Source: Brevinema_A sp051649605 (GTDB lineage Bacteria > Spirochaetota > Brevinematia > Brevinematales > Brevinemataceae). Taken from it: a stretch of DNA of 48,852 nt. The stretch is taken from NCBI GenBank assembly GCA_051649605.1, contig JBOFHK010000035.1, positions 1 to 48,852 on the forward strand. Reading direction: 5' to 3'. The notes beneath the pieces are model-generated. The model had not been told where the DNA came from, searched no databases, and saw only the letters and a program-made list of their open reading frames with translations. The position numbers and the translations under genes are program-made. Positions 15,083 to 23,737 of this stretch are shown here, piece by piece; position 1 is the first letter of the stretch; every line of letters starts with the position of its first letter.

Positions 15083-16630
15083 ATGATCATTATTTTAGAT
15101 TTTGGAAGCCAATCAACGCACCTCATTCAAAGACGTTTACATGATTTAGGGTATCAAGCACTCATTGTCTCTTCTCAGATCAGTATCCAAGAGCTTAGCC
15201 AACACCACCCTCAAGGAATTATTTTTTCAGGATCTCCCTCTTCAGTTTATGAATCAGAAGCTCCCAATTATGATTTGGCAATTCTTTCTCTCCCTATTCC
15301 AAAATTAGGTATTTGTTACGGATTCCAATGCACCGTTTATAATTTGGGAGGTAAAGTTATAGCAAGCTCTATTCGAGAATATGGAGAATGCCCCATTACA
15401 CTTCACACTAATGACCTTCTCTTCAAAAATATCCCTCAAGAATTTATTACCTGGATGTCTCATGGAGACAGTGTAACTCAGCTCCCAGAAGATTTTACAA
15501 TACTAGCTAAATCCGAAAGCCACCCTGCCGCTGTTTACAACAAAGAGTATAATTTTTGGGGTTTACAATTCCACCCAGAATTAGCTCATTCACAGCAAGG
15601 TACAGAAATTCTTAATAATTTTGCCCAACATATCTGTAAGCTTAGCCCTTCTGAAAATACGATTGCCCATATTTTTGAGAAAATATCACAAGAAGTACAA
15701 GCACAAGTACAGGGTCATCAAGTACTAATTTTAGTATCTGGGGGAGTTGATTCCAGCGTTGCAGCAGCAGTACTCTTAAAAAGCCTCGACCCCAATAACA
15801 TTCATTTAATGTATATCGATACAGGGCTTATGCGAAAAAATGAGAGTGCAGAAATCCGTGATATTCTTTATCAGCTCAACGCAAAAAACATACATATTAT
15901 TAACGCTCAAGACCAATTTTTAAAGAACTTACAAGATATCACCGAACCTGAAGAAAAACGAAAAATTATTGGGGATCTATTTGTCCAAATCACTATGGAT
16001 GAAGTAAAAAAACTAGGGCTTCCTAATCCATTTTATCTTGCTCAAGGTACTTTATATACCGATCTGATCGAATCTGGTAAAGGGGTTGGTAAAAAAGCTC
16101 ATACTATCAAAAGTCATCATAATGTTAATTCTCCTCTCATTATGGAAAAACGAGAATCGGGTTATTTGGTAGAGCCACTAAAAGAGCTATACAAAGACAG
16201 CGTTCGTTCTTTAGGATTATTTTTAGGTCTACCAGAGAATCTCATTTTTCGACATCCTTTTCCAGGGCCTGGATTGGGAGTGAGGATTATAGGAACGATC
16301 GATCAAAAAAAAGTCAGTATACTTCAAGAAGCCGACACTATTTATATTGAAGAACTCCGAAAACGTGGACTCTATGACAAAATTTGGCAGGCTTTTGCTG
16401 TCTTCGTATCACTAAAATCTGTCGGTGTTGCTGGAGATGTCCGAAAATACGGGTACACCATTGCATTACGGGCTATTACTTCTGTAGATGGTATTAGTGC
16501 TGATGTTTATGAATTTTCTATCAAGGATCTAAAAGAAATTTCCTCTCGTATCACCAACGAAGTCCCTGAAGTCGCCCGAGTCGTCTATGATATTTCTTCC
16601 AAACCTCCTGCTACAATTGAATGGGAATAA
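15083..16630 (+). CDS. guaA: GMP synthase (glutamine-hydrolysing)
   Basis: The 515-residue enzyme aminates XMP to GMP using ATP and glutamine. The N-terminal class I glutaminase domain has nucleophile Cys78 in GICYGFQ with His164 and Glu166 in FHPE. The ATP-pyrophosphatase domain has the P-loop SGGVDSS (219-225). The C-terminal dimerisation domain has RHPFPGPGLGVRI and ends PATIEWE, the family's normal end. The start follows TAAGGGAT. It lies 87 nt after guaB without an obvious terminator between, so co-transcription is likely; the two enzymes act in sequence. A terminator follows. Confidence 0.97.
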   Translation: MIIILDFGSQSTHLIQRRLHDLGYQALIVSSQISIQELSQHHPQGIIFSGSPSSVYESEAPNYDLAILSLPIPKLGICYGFQCTVYNLGGKVIASSIREYGECPITLHTNDLLFKNIPQEFITWMSHGDSVTQLPEDFTILAKSESHPAAVYNKEYNFWGLQFHPELAHSQQGTEILNNFAQHICKLSPSENTIAHIFEKISQEVQAQVQGHQVLILVSGGVDSSVAAAVLLKSLDPNNIHLMYIDTGLMRKNESAEIRDILYQLNAKNIHIINAQDQFLKNLQDITEPEEKRKIIGDLFVQITMDEVKKLGLPNPFYLAQGTLYTDLIESGKGVGKKAHTIKSHHNVNSPLIMEKRESGYLVEPLKELYKDSVRSLGLFLGLPENLIFRHPFPGPGLGVRIIGTIDQKKVSILQEADTIYIEELRKRGLYDKIWQAFAVFVSLKSVGVAGDVRKYGYTIALRAITSVDGISADVYEFSIKDLKEISSRITNEVPEVARVVYDISSKPPATIEWE

Positions 16631-16648
16631 TATTAGAACTACTAAATA

Positions 16649-16677
16649 AAAAAGCTCTTATTGTTAAGAGCTTTTTT
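16649..16677. terminator. Bidirectional terminator between guaA and the barrel gene
   Basis: The stem AAAAAGCTCTTA / TAAGAGCTTTTT has a 4-nt loop and ends in T6 on the plus strand and A-rich sequence on the other side. Confidence 0.9.
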
Positions 16678-16679
16678 AT

Positions 16680-17225
16680 TCAACCACTAATCCAAGCCAG
16701 TCCTAAAGTTCCAGCAAAGCTATTGTCTGTCCTATTAATATCAAGTATCGTATTTGAACCGTAGAAGTAACGATAAGTTATCCCAACACTAAGATGGAGA
16801 TTACTAAAAATCGCAATATCAAAAAATAGCGTTGGTGATAGTGCAAAATGTCCTGTTTTTTGTGTCCCCACTTGGATCGTTCCATAACCTAATATCGTAT
16901 TTAAGCGGATACGAAAAATAGCAAATGTCGGACTTTTATAACCAAGAATCACTCCCCCATAAATCATGGTAGCATCAAAGGGGGGCTTCCCTTCAAAGCT
17001 GGTATTGTAGCCAAAATTACCATAGACACCTGCTCCCAAAGAAAGACCATAAATAGACGCTCCTGCAGAACCTCCTCCATAGGTAATAAATTTATTCTGC
17101 AATACTCCAAATTGTTGTTCATAACCTGCCCAAGCAGTCCATTCCGTATCATGACCTAATAAGGAAAATCCAATATTTGGAATAAAAAAGAGCAACACTG
17201 CTATTTTTATATTTTTCAAACACAT
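16680..17225 (-). CDS. Exported outer-membrane beta-barrel-like protein, 181 aa
   Basis: I choose the ATG at 17225 because AAGAGGTGAT ends 4 nt before it; a GTG three codons upstream lies inside that site. The signal peptide is CLKNIKIAVLLFFIPNIGFS. The mature part is strand-rich with Gly/aromatic alternation (AWAGYEQQFG, GLSLGAGVYGNFGY, HLSVGITYRYFYG) and could make an 8-strand barrel, but the protein ends AGTLGLAWISG rather than in a clear terminal Phe. No known family is recognised. It is convergent with guaA and shares its terminator; the flavoprotein gene ends 44 nt upstream on the same strand, so the two could be co-transcribed. Confidence 0.7.
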   Translation of the reverse strand: MCLKNIKIAVLLFFIPNIGFSLLGHDTEWTAWAGYEQQFGVLQNKFITYGGGSAGASIYGLSLGAGVYGNFGYNTSFEGKPPFDATMIYGGVILGYKSPTFAIFRIRLNTILGYGTIQVGTQKTGHFALSPTLFFDIAIFSNLHLSVGITYRYFYGSNTILDINRTDNSFAGTLGLAWISG

Positions 17226-17268
17226 TCCTATCACCTCTTAATAACTAATAACTATTTTAGAGAAGCCA

Positions 17269-18255
17269 CTAAACCGATTTAGGAGTAGGAAACCCATATT
17301 TTTGGTGTAATGCTTCCATAACTTTACGAGCACCTGTAAACGCAAACATTAATGACCCACCTTTACGCCCATTAACAATATCACCTACCATAAATAGACC
17401 ATCTATGGCTGTTTCGTTATTCTCTCGAAGGACAACATTGGTATCATCGTATTCCAAACCACAGTTTGCCATAAACGCTACAGGAGAAGCTCCTCCAAGA
17501 GAATAGATAATACAATCAACGATGAGATTATCCCGTTCTTGGAATTTCACTTGTATTTTATCGCCATCTTGTTCTAAAGCGATAATATTCGTTCCCAAAC
17601 AAATATCAACAACTCCATTGAGAGCATTAAGTTTATCTATATTTAATTGATTCATACGGAAAATCTTATCTTGGCGATAAGAAAGCGTTACATGATTGTT
17701 CATCCCAGAAAGTGCCTGAACATATTCTGATGCAGAGTCTCCTCCGCCCACTACTAATATTTCTAATCCTTCAACTTTTTGTTTTTGAAGGGCTAAAATA
17801 TCATAGGAAACTTTCGAAAGAAGGGGAGCGGGGATAGGATAGTCAGGTTTACGCGGTTTTGAAAAGACCCCACTACTTAAGATGACATATTCTGCCTCAA
17901 ATACACCACCCGCAAATTCCAAACGAAAAGTATTATCCTGTTTGACAACTTTTTGAATTTCTGTCTTGTAAGTAAAAGATAATTGATTTTCCTGGATAAC
18001 CCCATCAATCATCTGATAATATTCGTCTAAAGAGATCAGTCCACTAAATCCCATCACCCCTGTAATTGGTACTTCAATATTTTTATACACAGAATTGATA
18101 CTTTTTCCAATAGGATAAAACTGATGGATTGATGCGTTCGTATGTTCTGATTTTTCACAAATGAGTATATCTTTTGAGGATATACCTGATTGCACCAACT
18201 CTGCTCCCATCGCAATCCCTGCAGGCCCTGCTCCAATTATAGCCACTTTATACAT
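17269..18255 (-). CDS. NAD(P)/FAD-dependent oxidoreductase, thioredoxin-reductase-like without CxxC (YpdA-like)
   Basis: I choose the ATG at 18255 because AAGGTGG sits 5 nt upstream; the GTG at 18264 overlaps that site. The product is 328 aa with an N-terminal FAD-binding GAGPAG, a second nucleotide-binding motif VVGGGDSASEY in the middle and a C-terminal FAD contact GDIVNGRKGGSLMFAF. The redox CxxC of thioredoxin reductase is absent. This layout, with FYPIGKSINSVYKN near residue 48, resembles YpdA-type disulfide reductases and flavin monooxygenase-like proteins. The true substrate is unknown. It sits upstream of the barrel gene on the same strand and diverges from galE. Confidence 0.75.
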   Translation of the reverse strand: MYKVAIIGAGPAGIAMGAELVQSGISSKDILICEKSEHTNASIHQFYPIGKSINSVYKNIEVPITGVMGFSGLISLDEYYQMIDGVIQENQLSFTYKTEIQKVVKQDNTFRLEFAGGVFEAEYVILSSGVFSKPRKPDYPIPAPLLSKVSYDILALQKQKVEGLEILVVGGGDSASEYVQALSGMNNHVTLSYRQDKIFRMNQLNIDKLNALNGVVDICLGTNIIALEQDGDKIQVKFQERDNLIVDCIIYSLGGASPVAFMANCGLEYDDTNVVLRENNETAIDGLFMVGDIVNGRKGGSLMFAFTGARKVMEALHQKYGFPTPKSV

Positions 18256-18395
18256 AATATCCACCTTAATTATTGATATTTTTCTAATTATAGTATAACA
18301 TATTTTTGAGTATTATATAAAATAATTATACAAAAAATTACAGAAACAATAGAGAATCAAAATTCCTCTTATAGTTTGTATAACCATAGTTCGTA

Positions 18396-18424
18396 TTGAC
18401 AAATTAGATATTATCATTTATAAT
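18396..18424 (+). promoter_or_regulatory. Consensus promoter of galE
   Basis: TTGACA (18396-18401), 17-nt spacer, TATAAT (18419-18424); the start codon is at 18456 behind AAGGAG. Confidence 0.9.
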
Positions 18425-18455
18425 AAAAAAATATTTATCAAATAAGGAGTCCTCA

Positions 18456-19445
18456 ATGAAAAACATTCTTGTTATTGGAGGGGCTGGATATATCGGATCT
18501 CATACTGTAAAACAGTTATATACTCAAGGTTTTAATGTTATTGTATTAGACAATCTTAGTAAAGGTCATAAAGAAGCTATCGAAGCAATAGATAGCTCTA
18601 TTCCTTTAATTCAAGGAGATTTAGGAGATATCCAATTATTAGGCGAAATTTTTACTAAATATTCTATTGATGCTGTCATGCATTTTGCCGCCTTAATCGA
18701 AGTTGGTGCTTCCGTTTTTCATCCTGATGTTTATTATAAAAACAATGTGTGCAAGGTAATCCAATTATTAGATACCATGCGAGAATACCAAGTCAATAAT
18801 TTTGTTTTTAGTAGTACAGCTGCAACTTTCGGTATCCCCCAAGCAGAAACAGTTTCCGAGCTTCATCCCCAACTTCCTATCAATCCCTACGGCAGCTCTA
18901 AACTCATGGTAGAATGGATTCTAAGAGATTATGCCCATGCTTTCCCAGAATTTAATTATTGTATTTTAAGATATTTCAATGCTTGTGGAGCAGATTTTGA
19001 TGGAAAAATTGGAGCGTCTTACGATCCTGCAGCATTACTAATTACGGTAACCCTACAAACCGCTAAAGGTCTTAGAGATTGCTTAAAAATTTTTGGTACC
19101 GACTATCCTACTCCAGATGGTACGGCTATTCGTGATTATATTCATGTTGTTGATTTGGCAAAAGCTCATATTCTCGGAATGGAAAGAATGCTCAAAGAAA
19201 AGGTTAGCGATTCTTACAATCTTGGTACAGGACAGGGACACTCTGTTTCCGAAGTAATCACTCTCTGTAAAAAACTTACTGGTATTGATTTTTGTGTACA
19301 AGAAAGTACCCGTAGAGAAGGTGATCCACCCTATTTGGTCGCTGATCCAAGCAAAGCTGCAAAACTTCTTCATTGGAAAACTGAATACAATCTCGAAGAT
19401 ATGATTCGTACCGCTTGGTATTGGGAGCAAAATAAAACTTATTAA
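18456..19445 (+). CDS. galE: UDP-glucose 4-epimerase
   Basis: This 329-residue extended short-chain dehydrogenase interconverts UDP-glucose and UDP-galactose with bound NAD. It has the Rossmann motif GGAGYIGSH (8-16), LDNLSKGH (31-38), FAALIEVGAS (77-86), active-site Ser/Thr at FSSTAATFG and the catalytic pair Tyr145/Lys149 in NPYGSSK. NLGTGQGHSV and RREGDPPYLVADPSKA are typical of the GalE C-terminal half. The length is normal. It has its own consensus promoter and terminator. It likely feeds surface polysaccharide or glycolipid synthesis, since no other Leloir genes are near. Confidence 0.95.
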   Translation: MKNILVIGGAGYIGSHTVKQLYTQGFNVIVLDNLSKGHKEAIEAIDSSIPLIQGDLGDIQLLGEIFTKYSIDAVMHFAALIEVGASVFHPDVYYKNNVCKVIQLLDTMREYQVNNFVFSSTAATFGIPQAETVSELHPQLPINPYGSSKLMVEWILRDYAHAFPEFNYCILRYFNACGADFDGKIGASYDPAALLITVTLQTAKGLRDCLKIFGTDYPTPDGTAIRDYIHVVDLAKAHILGMERMLKEKVSDSYNLGTGQGHSVSEVITLCKKLTGIDFCVQESTRREGDPPYLVADPSKAAKLLHWKTEYNLEDMIRTAWYWEQNKTY

Positions 19446-19465
19446 TTAACCCCAAATTTACAAAT

Positions 19466-19493
19466 AAAAAACACGATCTAGGTCGTGTTTTTT
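19466..19493. terminator. Bidirectional terminator after galE
   Basis: The stem AAAAAACACGA / TCGTGTTTTTT with a 6-nt loop lies 20 nt after the galE stop and 23 nt before the stop of the facing MBL gene. Confidence 0.9.
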
Positions 19494-19516
19494 ATTTCAT
19501 AAGCTAAGGTTAGAGT

Positions 19517-20473
19517 TTATATTCTATATATTGGTGTAATATGTTCGACATCTAACAAAAAAGTAATCCACCTATGGCTTGATATTGTTGTTTCGGTATA
19601 AATAAGATGAGCAGAACAATAATGCTGTACTATTTTTTCTAAGTCCATACTTGGAAGATTGTAAGTTCTTTGATGATCAGAACATACTACGATCCATTTT
19701 GGGGAAAGAGTGTTTAATGATTCTCCAAGATATTTTGAATCTCCATGATGTGGACAATGTAGAATTTCCACCTTTTCTTTTAAAAGACAGTTTTCTTTTT
19801 TGGATAAATCTCTTTCTCCAGCAGAATAAAACAAGTATTTCTGTGATCTTTTTGTTGATACCAGTAAAGATAAGGTGGTTTGATTTAATTGATTGTCAAA
19901 CTTTCTTAGACTCTGATACCGCTCCTCCAAATCTAAGAGAGGGTCGGCACTTTTTTTTAGATACTTCAAACATTCTTGAATAATCTCGATGGCAATAGGA
20001 ACAATTTGTAATTCATAATCCCCTATTAAAAAATTCATTGGCGATTGTACATAATATACCCTATCGCCCATACGATCTAATAGTTTTTGATACTGTTTTA
20101 ATGAAAAAATAATATATTGGGTTGGTATATCTGGGTATTGCTCCGAAATAATTTCTAAGCAATTAGGGTCTACAAAATCAGGATTGGTCGGAATATTGGA
20201 TAGGAAGGTATTAATACGACACCCTTGATCCAAAATATCATTAAAACAGGCAATATGATCTCTATGAATATGAGATAAAACGGCAATATCGATTTCTTTA
20301 ATATTTTTATATTTTAGATAATCGGTAATTTTAATCCGTCTCGCGTCTTTATAAATTTGAGGATTATTATCTCCGCTATCCAAAAGAATGATGTGCTCCT
20401 TACCTTGATCACGAAGAGAAAAAACAATAGAAACACCAAATCCTGTATTTAAAATATCAATAAAATTTATCAT
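19517..20473 (-). CDS. MBL-fold hydrolase (ComEC C-terminal-domain-like)
   Basis: The 318-residue protein lacks a signal peptide and has a metallo-beta-lactamase fold: LLDSGDN (30-36), metal-binding H-x-H-x-D-H at 68-73 (HIHRDH), and later HCPHHGDSKYLGES and IVVCSDHQRTYN. The last two resemble the soluble MBL domain of ComEC-like proteins. No membrane part is present, so it is a stand-alone enzyme, likely a phosphodiesterase or related hydrolase of unknown substrate. Its ATG overlaps the stop of the upstream symporter by one base (TAATG), implying translational coupling. That link to a transporter is unusual and may point to a transported substrate or its product. Confidence 0.75.
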   Translation of the reverse strand: MINFIDILNTGFGVSIVFSLRDQGKEHIILLDSGDNNPQIYKDARRIKITDYLKYKNIKEIDIAVLSHIHRDHIACFNDILDQGCRINTFLSNIPTNPDFVDPNCLEIISEQYPDIPTQYIIFSLKQYQKLLDRMGDRVYYVQSPMNFLIGDYELQIVPIAIEIIQECLKYLKKSADPLLDLEERYQSLRKFDNQLNQTTLSLLVSTKRSQKYLFYSAGERDLSKKENCLLKEKVEILHCPHHGDSKYLGESLNTLSPKWIVVCSDHQRTYNLPSMDLEKIVQHYCSAHLIYTETTISSHRWITFLLDVEHITPIYRI

Positions 20474-21912
20474 TAGAGCCCCATTAGCTCTCTTTCTTTA
20501 GCAAGCTCTAATTCGATTTCTTGATGTGTTTTTATTGGTCTCGGCGAACAAAGACTCACCAAGACATGAGCAATTAATGCCGAAATTAATGCTGGGATAA
20601 CTGAGTTCCCAAAAAATGTCAGTAAATCTTTATGATTATTAACCATTAGAGATACAGAGAGTGATATTACTAAGGATGCTATTGCTCCCTGCCAAGTTGC
20701 CCGTTTCCAATAACGTCCCAATAGACCAACGATGACAATCCCTGTGAGTAAAGTAGATACCATACTTTGAATATAACCTAATAAATCTGTTGCAAAGAGC
20801 ACAAAGATATAGGCTAGAAATACAAGAATAACCGAAACGATACGAGAATATACTATCATTTTTTCTTTCGGGATTATTTTACCAGTAAGTAGAGGAATAA
20901 AGTCCCTAATCGTAATTGTTACCGCCGCCATCGCTTCCGAATCTCCAGAAGATACCGTTGCAGACATTCCTGCAATAAGTACCAATGCTCCAATTAGTGG
21001 AGGAAATACTTGTGTTGCCATATAGGGGAAAACTAAACCACCATTTGTAATAGTTGGATCAATCGTATAAGCCGCCATTCCTATAATAACAGGGAAAAAC
21101 GCAAAAATAAAATAACACCCAGCGGTGATTAAAAAACTATTTTTTGCTTGATTATAATTTACAGCACTGAATGCCCTCTGACGATAGACAGGAGTACTCA
21201 GAATATTAACCACCATCACCATCATCAAAGAAAATGCTGGAATCATCCCTGTTTGCTGGTATCCCAAAAAAGATAGGGATTCTTTAGGAAGGGTATTAAT
21301 AATATGTTCCCAGCCCCCAGCAACAGGAATAGAAAGATAGGTTAATAATAGGAATCCTATAAATAAAACAACTGCCTGTATCGTATCACTCCAAGCTAAC
21401 GCTAGTAATCCTCCAACAAGAATAGCTCCAGAAAATAAAATCATCATAATAAATCGAGCTATATTAAGATCAATCCCAACAATATAATGAAGATACAAAG
21501 AACCTCCCAACAAATGAGAACCTGTCCAACCAACTTCTGCAAGAATAAGGATAATCGTTACCATGATTTTAAGTGTTTTATTATTTTCATAATAAGAAGC
21601 AAATTCTTCTGTCATGGTTACAAAACCCTGATTACGACCTTTAGCTAAAGTAAAGGCAAAAATAATGAGTCCTATTGTACCGCCAATACCATATAATGCC
21701 CCACCCCAGCCATTAAAATAAGCATTTCCTACCGCACCCATCGAAGATCCTGTCCCAATCACTGTAGCAATATTTGTCCCTAGCAACAAAACAAGCCCTA
21801 GTGCCTTACCACCAATCAAATAATTTGACGCTGTCTGTTGTTTCCTAGTCAAAAACCATGACAGTAAGATTACTCCAATGATATAGGTCATAAAAGCATA
21901 TAAAATAAGCAT
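20473..21912 (-). CDS. Sodium:solute symporter (SSS family)
   Basis: This 479-residue inner-membrane protein has about 13 hydrophobic segments. It shows SSS features: SNYLIGGKALG after TM1, a conserved GTGSSMGAVGNAYFNGWGG stretch, and AGMSATVSSGDSEAMAAVTITIRDF near TM8-9, where Ser/Thr residues bind Na+. The family includes pantothenate, proline, sugar and short-chain-acid carriers; the substrate is not clear here. The start follows AGGAAT. It is the first gene of a two-gene unit with the MBL-fold protein. Confidence 0.87.
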   Translation of the reverse strand: MLILYAFMTYIIGVILLSWFLTRKQQTASNYLIGGKALGLVLLLGTNIATVIGTGSSMGAVGNAYFNGWGGALYGIGGTIGLIIFAFTLAKGRNQGFVTMTEEFASYYENNKTLKIMVTIILILAEVGWTGSHLLGGSLYLHYIVGIDLNIARFIMMILFSGAILVGGLLALAWSDTIQAVVLFIGFLLLTYLSIPVAGGWEHIINTLPKESLSFLGYQQTGMIPAFSLMMVMVVNILSTPVYRQRAFSAVNYNQAKNSFLITAGCYFIFAFFPVIIGMAAYTIDPTITNGGLVFPYMATQVFPPLIGALVLIAGMSATVSSGDSEAMAAVTITIRDFIPLLTGKIIPKEKMIVYSRIVSVILVFLAYIFVLFATDLLGYIQSMVSTLLTGIVIVGLLGRYWKRATWQGAIASLVISLSVSLMVNNHKDLLTFFGNSVIPALISALIAHVLVSLCSPRPIKTHQEIELELAKERELMGL

Positions 21913-22006
21913 ATACTATTCCTAAAAAAGATATACTAATCTCAAATGATTCAGAGTTTTTAAATATTTTTTAAAACGATATTATTATCATATTGACAAT
22001 TTATAC

Positions 22007-22555
22007 TTAAATATATTCTTCTTTAAATAAACCAAATAATAAATTATTATACCACTGACCGTGGAAAAAATAAAATTGACGGACACAGCCTTCTTGTTTC
22101 ATACCTAAAGAATTTATAATACGATAAGAGGCTTGATTTATTTCATAGCACTCAGTAGAAATTCTTCTTGCAGAGAGAGTCTCAAAGCCATATTTTACTA
22201 AGAATTCTCCAACGATTTTTCCATACCCTTGCCCCCAATGTGTCGTATCAATGATACATGTTAGACCATAATTACCAAAAGAATAAGGAATATGTTGCAA
22301 GATGCCTTGACCAAGAAATACCCCATCTTTTTCTACAACAAATATATGATGCTGGGGTAGTTCTTGTTCTTTCAAAGAATCTTGTGTCGCTTGGATGAAA
22401 GGTGTAAAAAAGGCTCTTGTTTCTTCTGCGGTATTAGGGCCTATACGCAAAAATCGACAGACAGTTACTTTACCGAACAGATCAATAATATTTGTTAAAT
22501 CGTGATCTGTAATATAAGTAAAGCGTAAGCCTTTATAGTCAAAATTGTTATCCAT
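22007..22555 (-). CDS. GNAT acetyltransferase (RimJ/RimL-like)
   Basis: The 182-residue protein carries the GNAT acetyl-CoA loop in HWGQGYGKIVGEFLVKYGFE and the following RISTECYEINQASYRIINSLGMKQEG, the usual N-acetyltransferase core of the RimJ/RimL/GNAT subfamily that acetylates protein N-termini, amino sugars or antibiotics. The start follows AGGAAT. It is downstream of flgBC on the same strand, but a strong terminator lies between, so it is a separate unit. The substrate is unknown. Confidence 0.82.
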   Translation of the reverse strand: MDNNFDYKGLRFTYITDHDLTNIIDLFGKVTVCRFLRIGPNTAEETRAFFTPFIQATQDSLKEQELPQHHIFVVEKDGVFLGQGILQHIPYSFGNYGLTCIIDTTHWGQGYGKIVGEFLVKYGFETLSARRISTECYEINQASYRIINSLGMKQEGCVRQFYFFHGQWYNNLLFGLFKEEYI

Positions 22556-22572
22556 AGATAGAATTCCTCAAA

Positions 22573-22601
22573 AAAAATAAACTGTTTAGCAGTTTATTTT
22601 T
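22573..22601. terminator. Terminator between flgC and the GNAT gene
   Basis: The stem AAAAATAAACTG / CAGTTTATTTTT has a 5-nt loop and T-runs on both strands. It lies 5 nt after the flgC stop and should end the flgBC transcript. Confidence 0.9.
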
Positions 22602-22605
22602 TTAT

Positions 22606-23064
22606 TTATTGCCCCAATCTCAAGGCTCTTTCAAACATCTGCTTAGAAGAATCAATCATCGTTACATTCGCTTCATAAGATCGATTCGCAGCAATCATAT
22701 TAACCATCTCTTCAACAATATTTACATTAGGATAGGCAACATAACCTGCCCATTTCCCACCAGTAATCGTATCAGGGTGAGTGGGGTCATAGACCATTCT
22801 TGCAGGAGCTTCATCTTTTTCTACAGCGTTAACTTTTACCCCGCCTCCCATTTCTGCTTGTAAAGCATCAGGAATATGAGGAGTTTTAAAGACAGGAACT
22901 CCAGCTCTAGGAGTTAATACCACACGAGAACGTTGATAAGGTCCACCTTCTGTGGTACGAGTAGAGTTAGCATTTGCGATATTATTTGCGATTACATCTA
23001 CTTGAAGACGTTGGGCACTCAATCCTGTAGCACCGATATTCATACTGGTAAATAAACCCATCAT
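22606..23064 (-). CDS. flgC: Flagellar basal-body rod protein FlgC
   Basis: This 152-residue protein of the proximal rod is exported by the flagellar type III system. It shows the rod/hook N-terminal signature GLSAQRLQVDVIANNIANANSTRT, a short middle with GGGVKVNAVEKDEAPARMVYDPTHPDT, and the C-terminal helix NMIAANRSYEANVTMIDSSKQMFERALRLGQ. The length matches the family. The start follows AAAGAGG. It is 32 nt after flgB. Normally fliE and more genes follow in a long operon, but here a terminator follows immediately. Confidence 0.97.
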   Translation of the reverse strand: MMGLFTSMNIGATGLSAQRLQVDVIANNIANANSTRTTEGGPYQRSRVVLTPRAGVPVFKTPHIPDALQAEMGGGVKVNAVEKDEAPARMVYDPTHPDTITGGKWAGYVAYPNVNIVEEMVNMIAANRSYEANVTMIDSSKQMFERALRLGQ

Positions 23065-23096
23065 AGCCTCTTTAATTATTTATTTTTCTCTACCGT

Positions 23097-23522
23097 TTAC
23101 TTCATGGCAAGATCAAGAAGTTTGATATTACGACTATATAATTCCATCATTAGGTTATAATGCATGGTATTTTTAGATGCCTGAGCGGATTCTACATCAA
23201 TATCCACATTATTTCCATCATTCCGATAGGAAGTATCATACTCCACACTAATACGAGGTGTTACCGTGGTAAAATCAATTTTTTTATTAAAATCAATATG
23301 CCGGCTATCTGTTTTATAAGTTTCCAAGCGAGCAGGTTTTTCGGAATCTACAGCACGGCGTAATTGAGATTCAAAGCTTAATTCAGCTCTTTTATAACCT
23401 GGTGTATCTACATTGGCAATATTATTAGCGATTAATTGACGTCGAAGGGTTGTTGCCTGAAGACCTAGCTCTAACATAGCGGAAGAACGCCCCATTCCTG
23501 ACGAAGTATTACCGAAAATCAT
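23097..23522 (-). CDS. flgB: Flagellar basal-body rod protein FlgB
   Basis: I choose the ATG at 23522 because AGGAGG sits 5 nt upstream, better than the GTG one codon earlier. The 141-residue product has the rod signature QLIANNIANVDTPGYKR (about residues 29-45), SVEYDTSYRNDGNNVDIDVE and the C-terminal helix AQASKNTMHYNLMMELYSRNIKLLDLAMK. FlgB is the most cell-proximal rod subunit, built together with FlgC. It is the first gene of a two-gene flagellar unit with a candidate sigma-28-type promoter upstream. Confidence 0.96.
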   Translation of the reverse strand: MIFGNTSSGMGRSSAMLELGLQATTLRRQLIANNIANVDTPGYKRAELSFESQLRRAVDSEKPARLETYKTDSRHIDFNKKIDFTTVTPRISVEYDTSYRNDGNNVDIDVESAQASKNTMHYNLMMELYSRNIKLLDLAMK

Positions 23523-23558
23523 CACTGCCTCCTATCATAAAAATCTCTTTCTCTATAA

Positions 23559-23585
23559 TCTTCGGATTTTTTTTTTGATACTTTA
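23559..23585 (-). promoter_or_regulatory. Candidate sigma-28-like promoter of flgBC with an A10 spacer tract
   Basis: Read leftwards: TAAA (23585-23582), 15-nt spacer, TCCGAAGA (23566-23559), against the flagellar sigma consensus TAAA-N15-GCCGATAA (5 of 8 in the second box). The spacer contains ten A in a row, so slippage could alter the spacing. Confidence 0.4.
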
Positions 23586-23670
23586 TGTTTTGTTGAAAAA
23601 ATCTTTTTCCTAATATGAAAAAGAGTCAGTTAAAATCTTCTAGGCATAGAGATTTTTTATGTTAACACTA

Positions 23671-23705
23671 AAAAATCTCATACGTATAAAAAACATATGA
23701 GATTT
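23671..23705 (-). terminator. Terminator of the exported-protein gene
   Basis: Read leftwards: AAATCTCATA (23705-23696), 13-nt loop, TATGAGATTT (23682-23673), then further T. It lies about 33 nt after the stop at 23738. Confidence 0.7.
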
Positions 23706-23737
23706 GATCTGGTCATTCACTCAAGAATTACAATATA

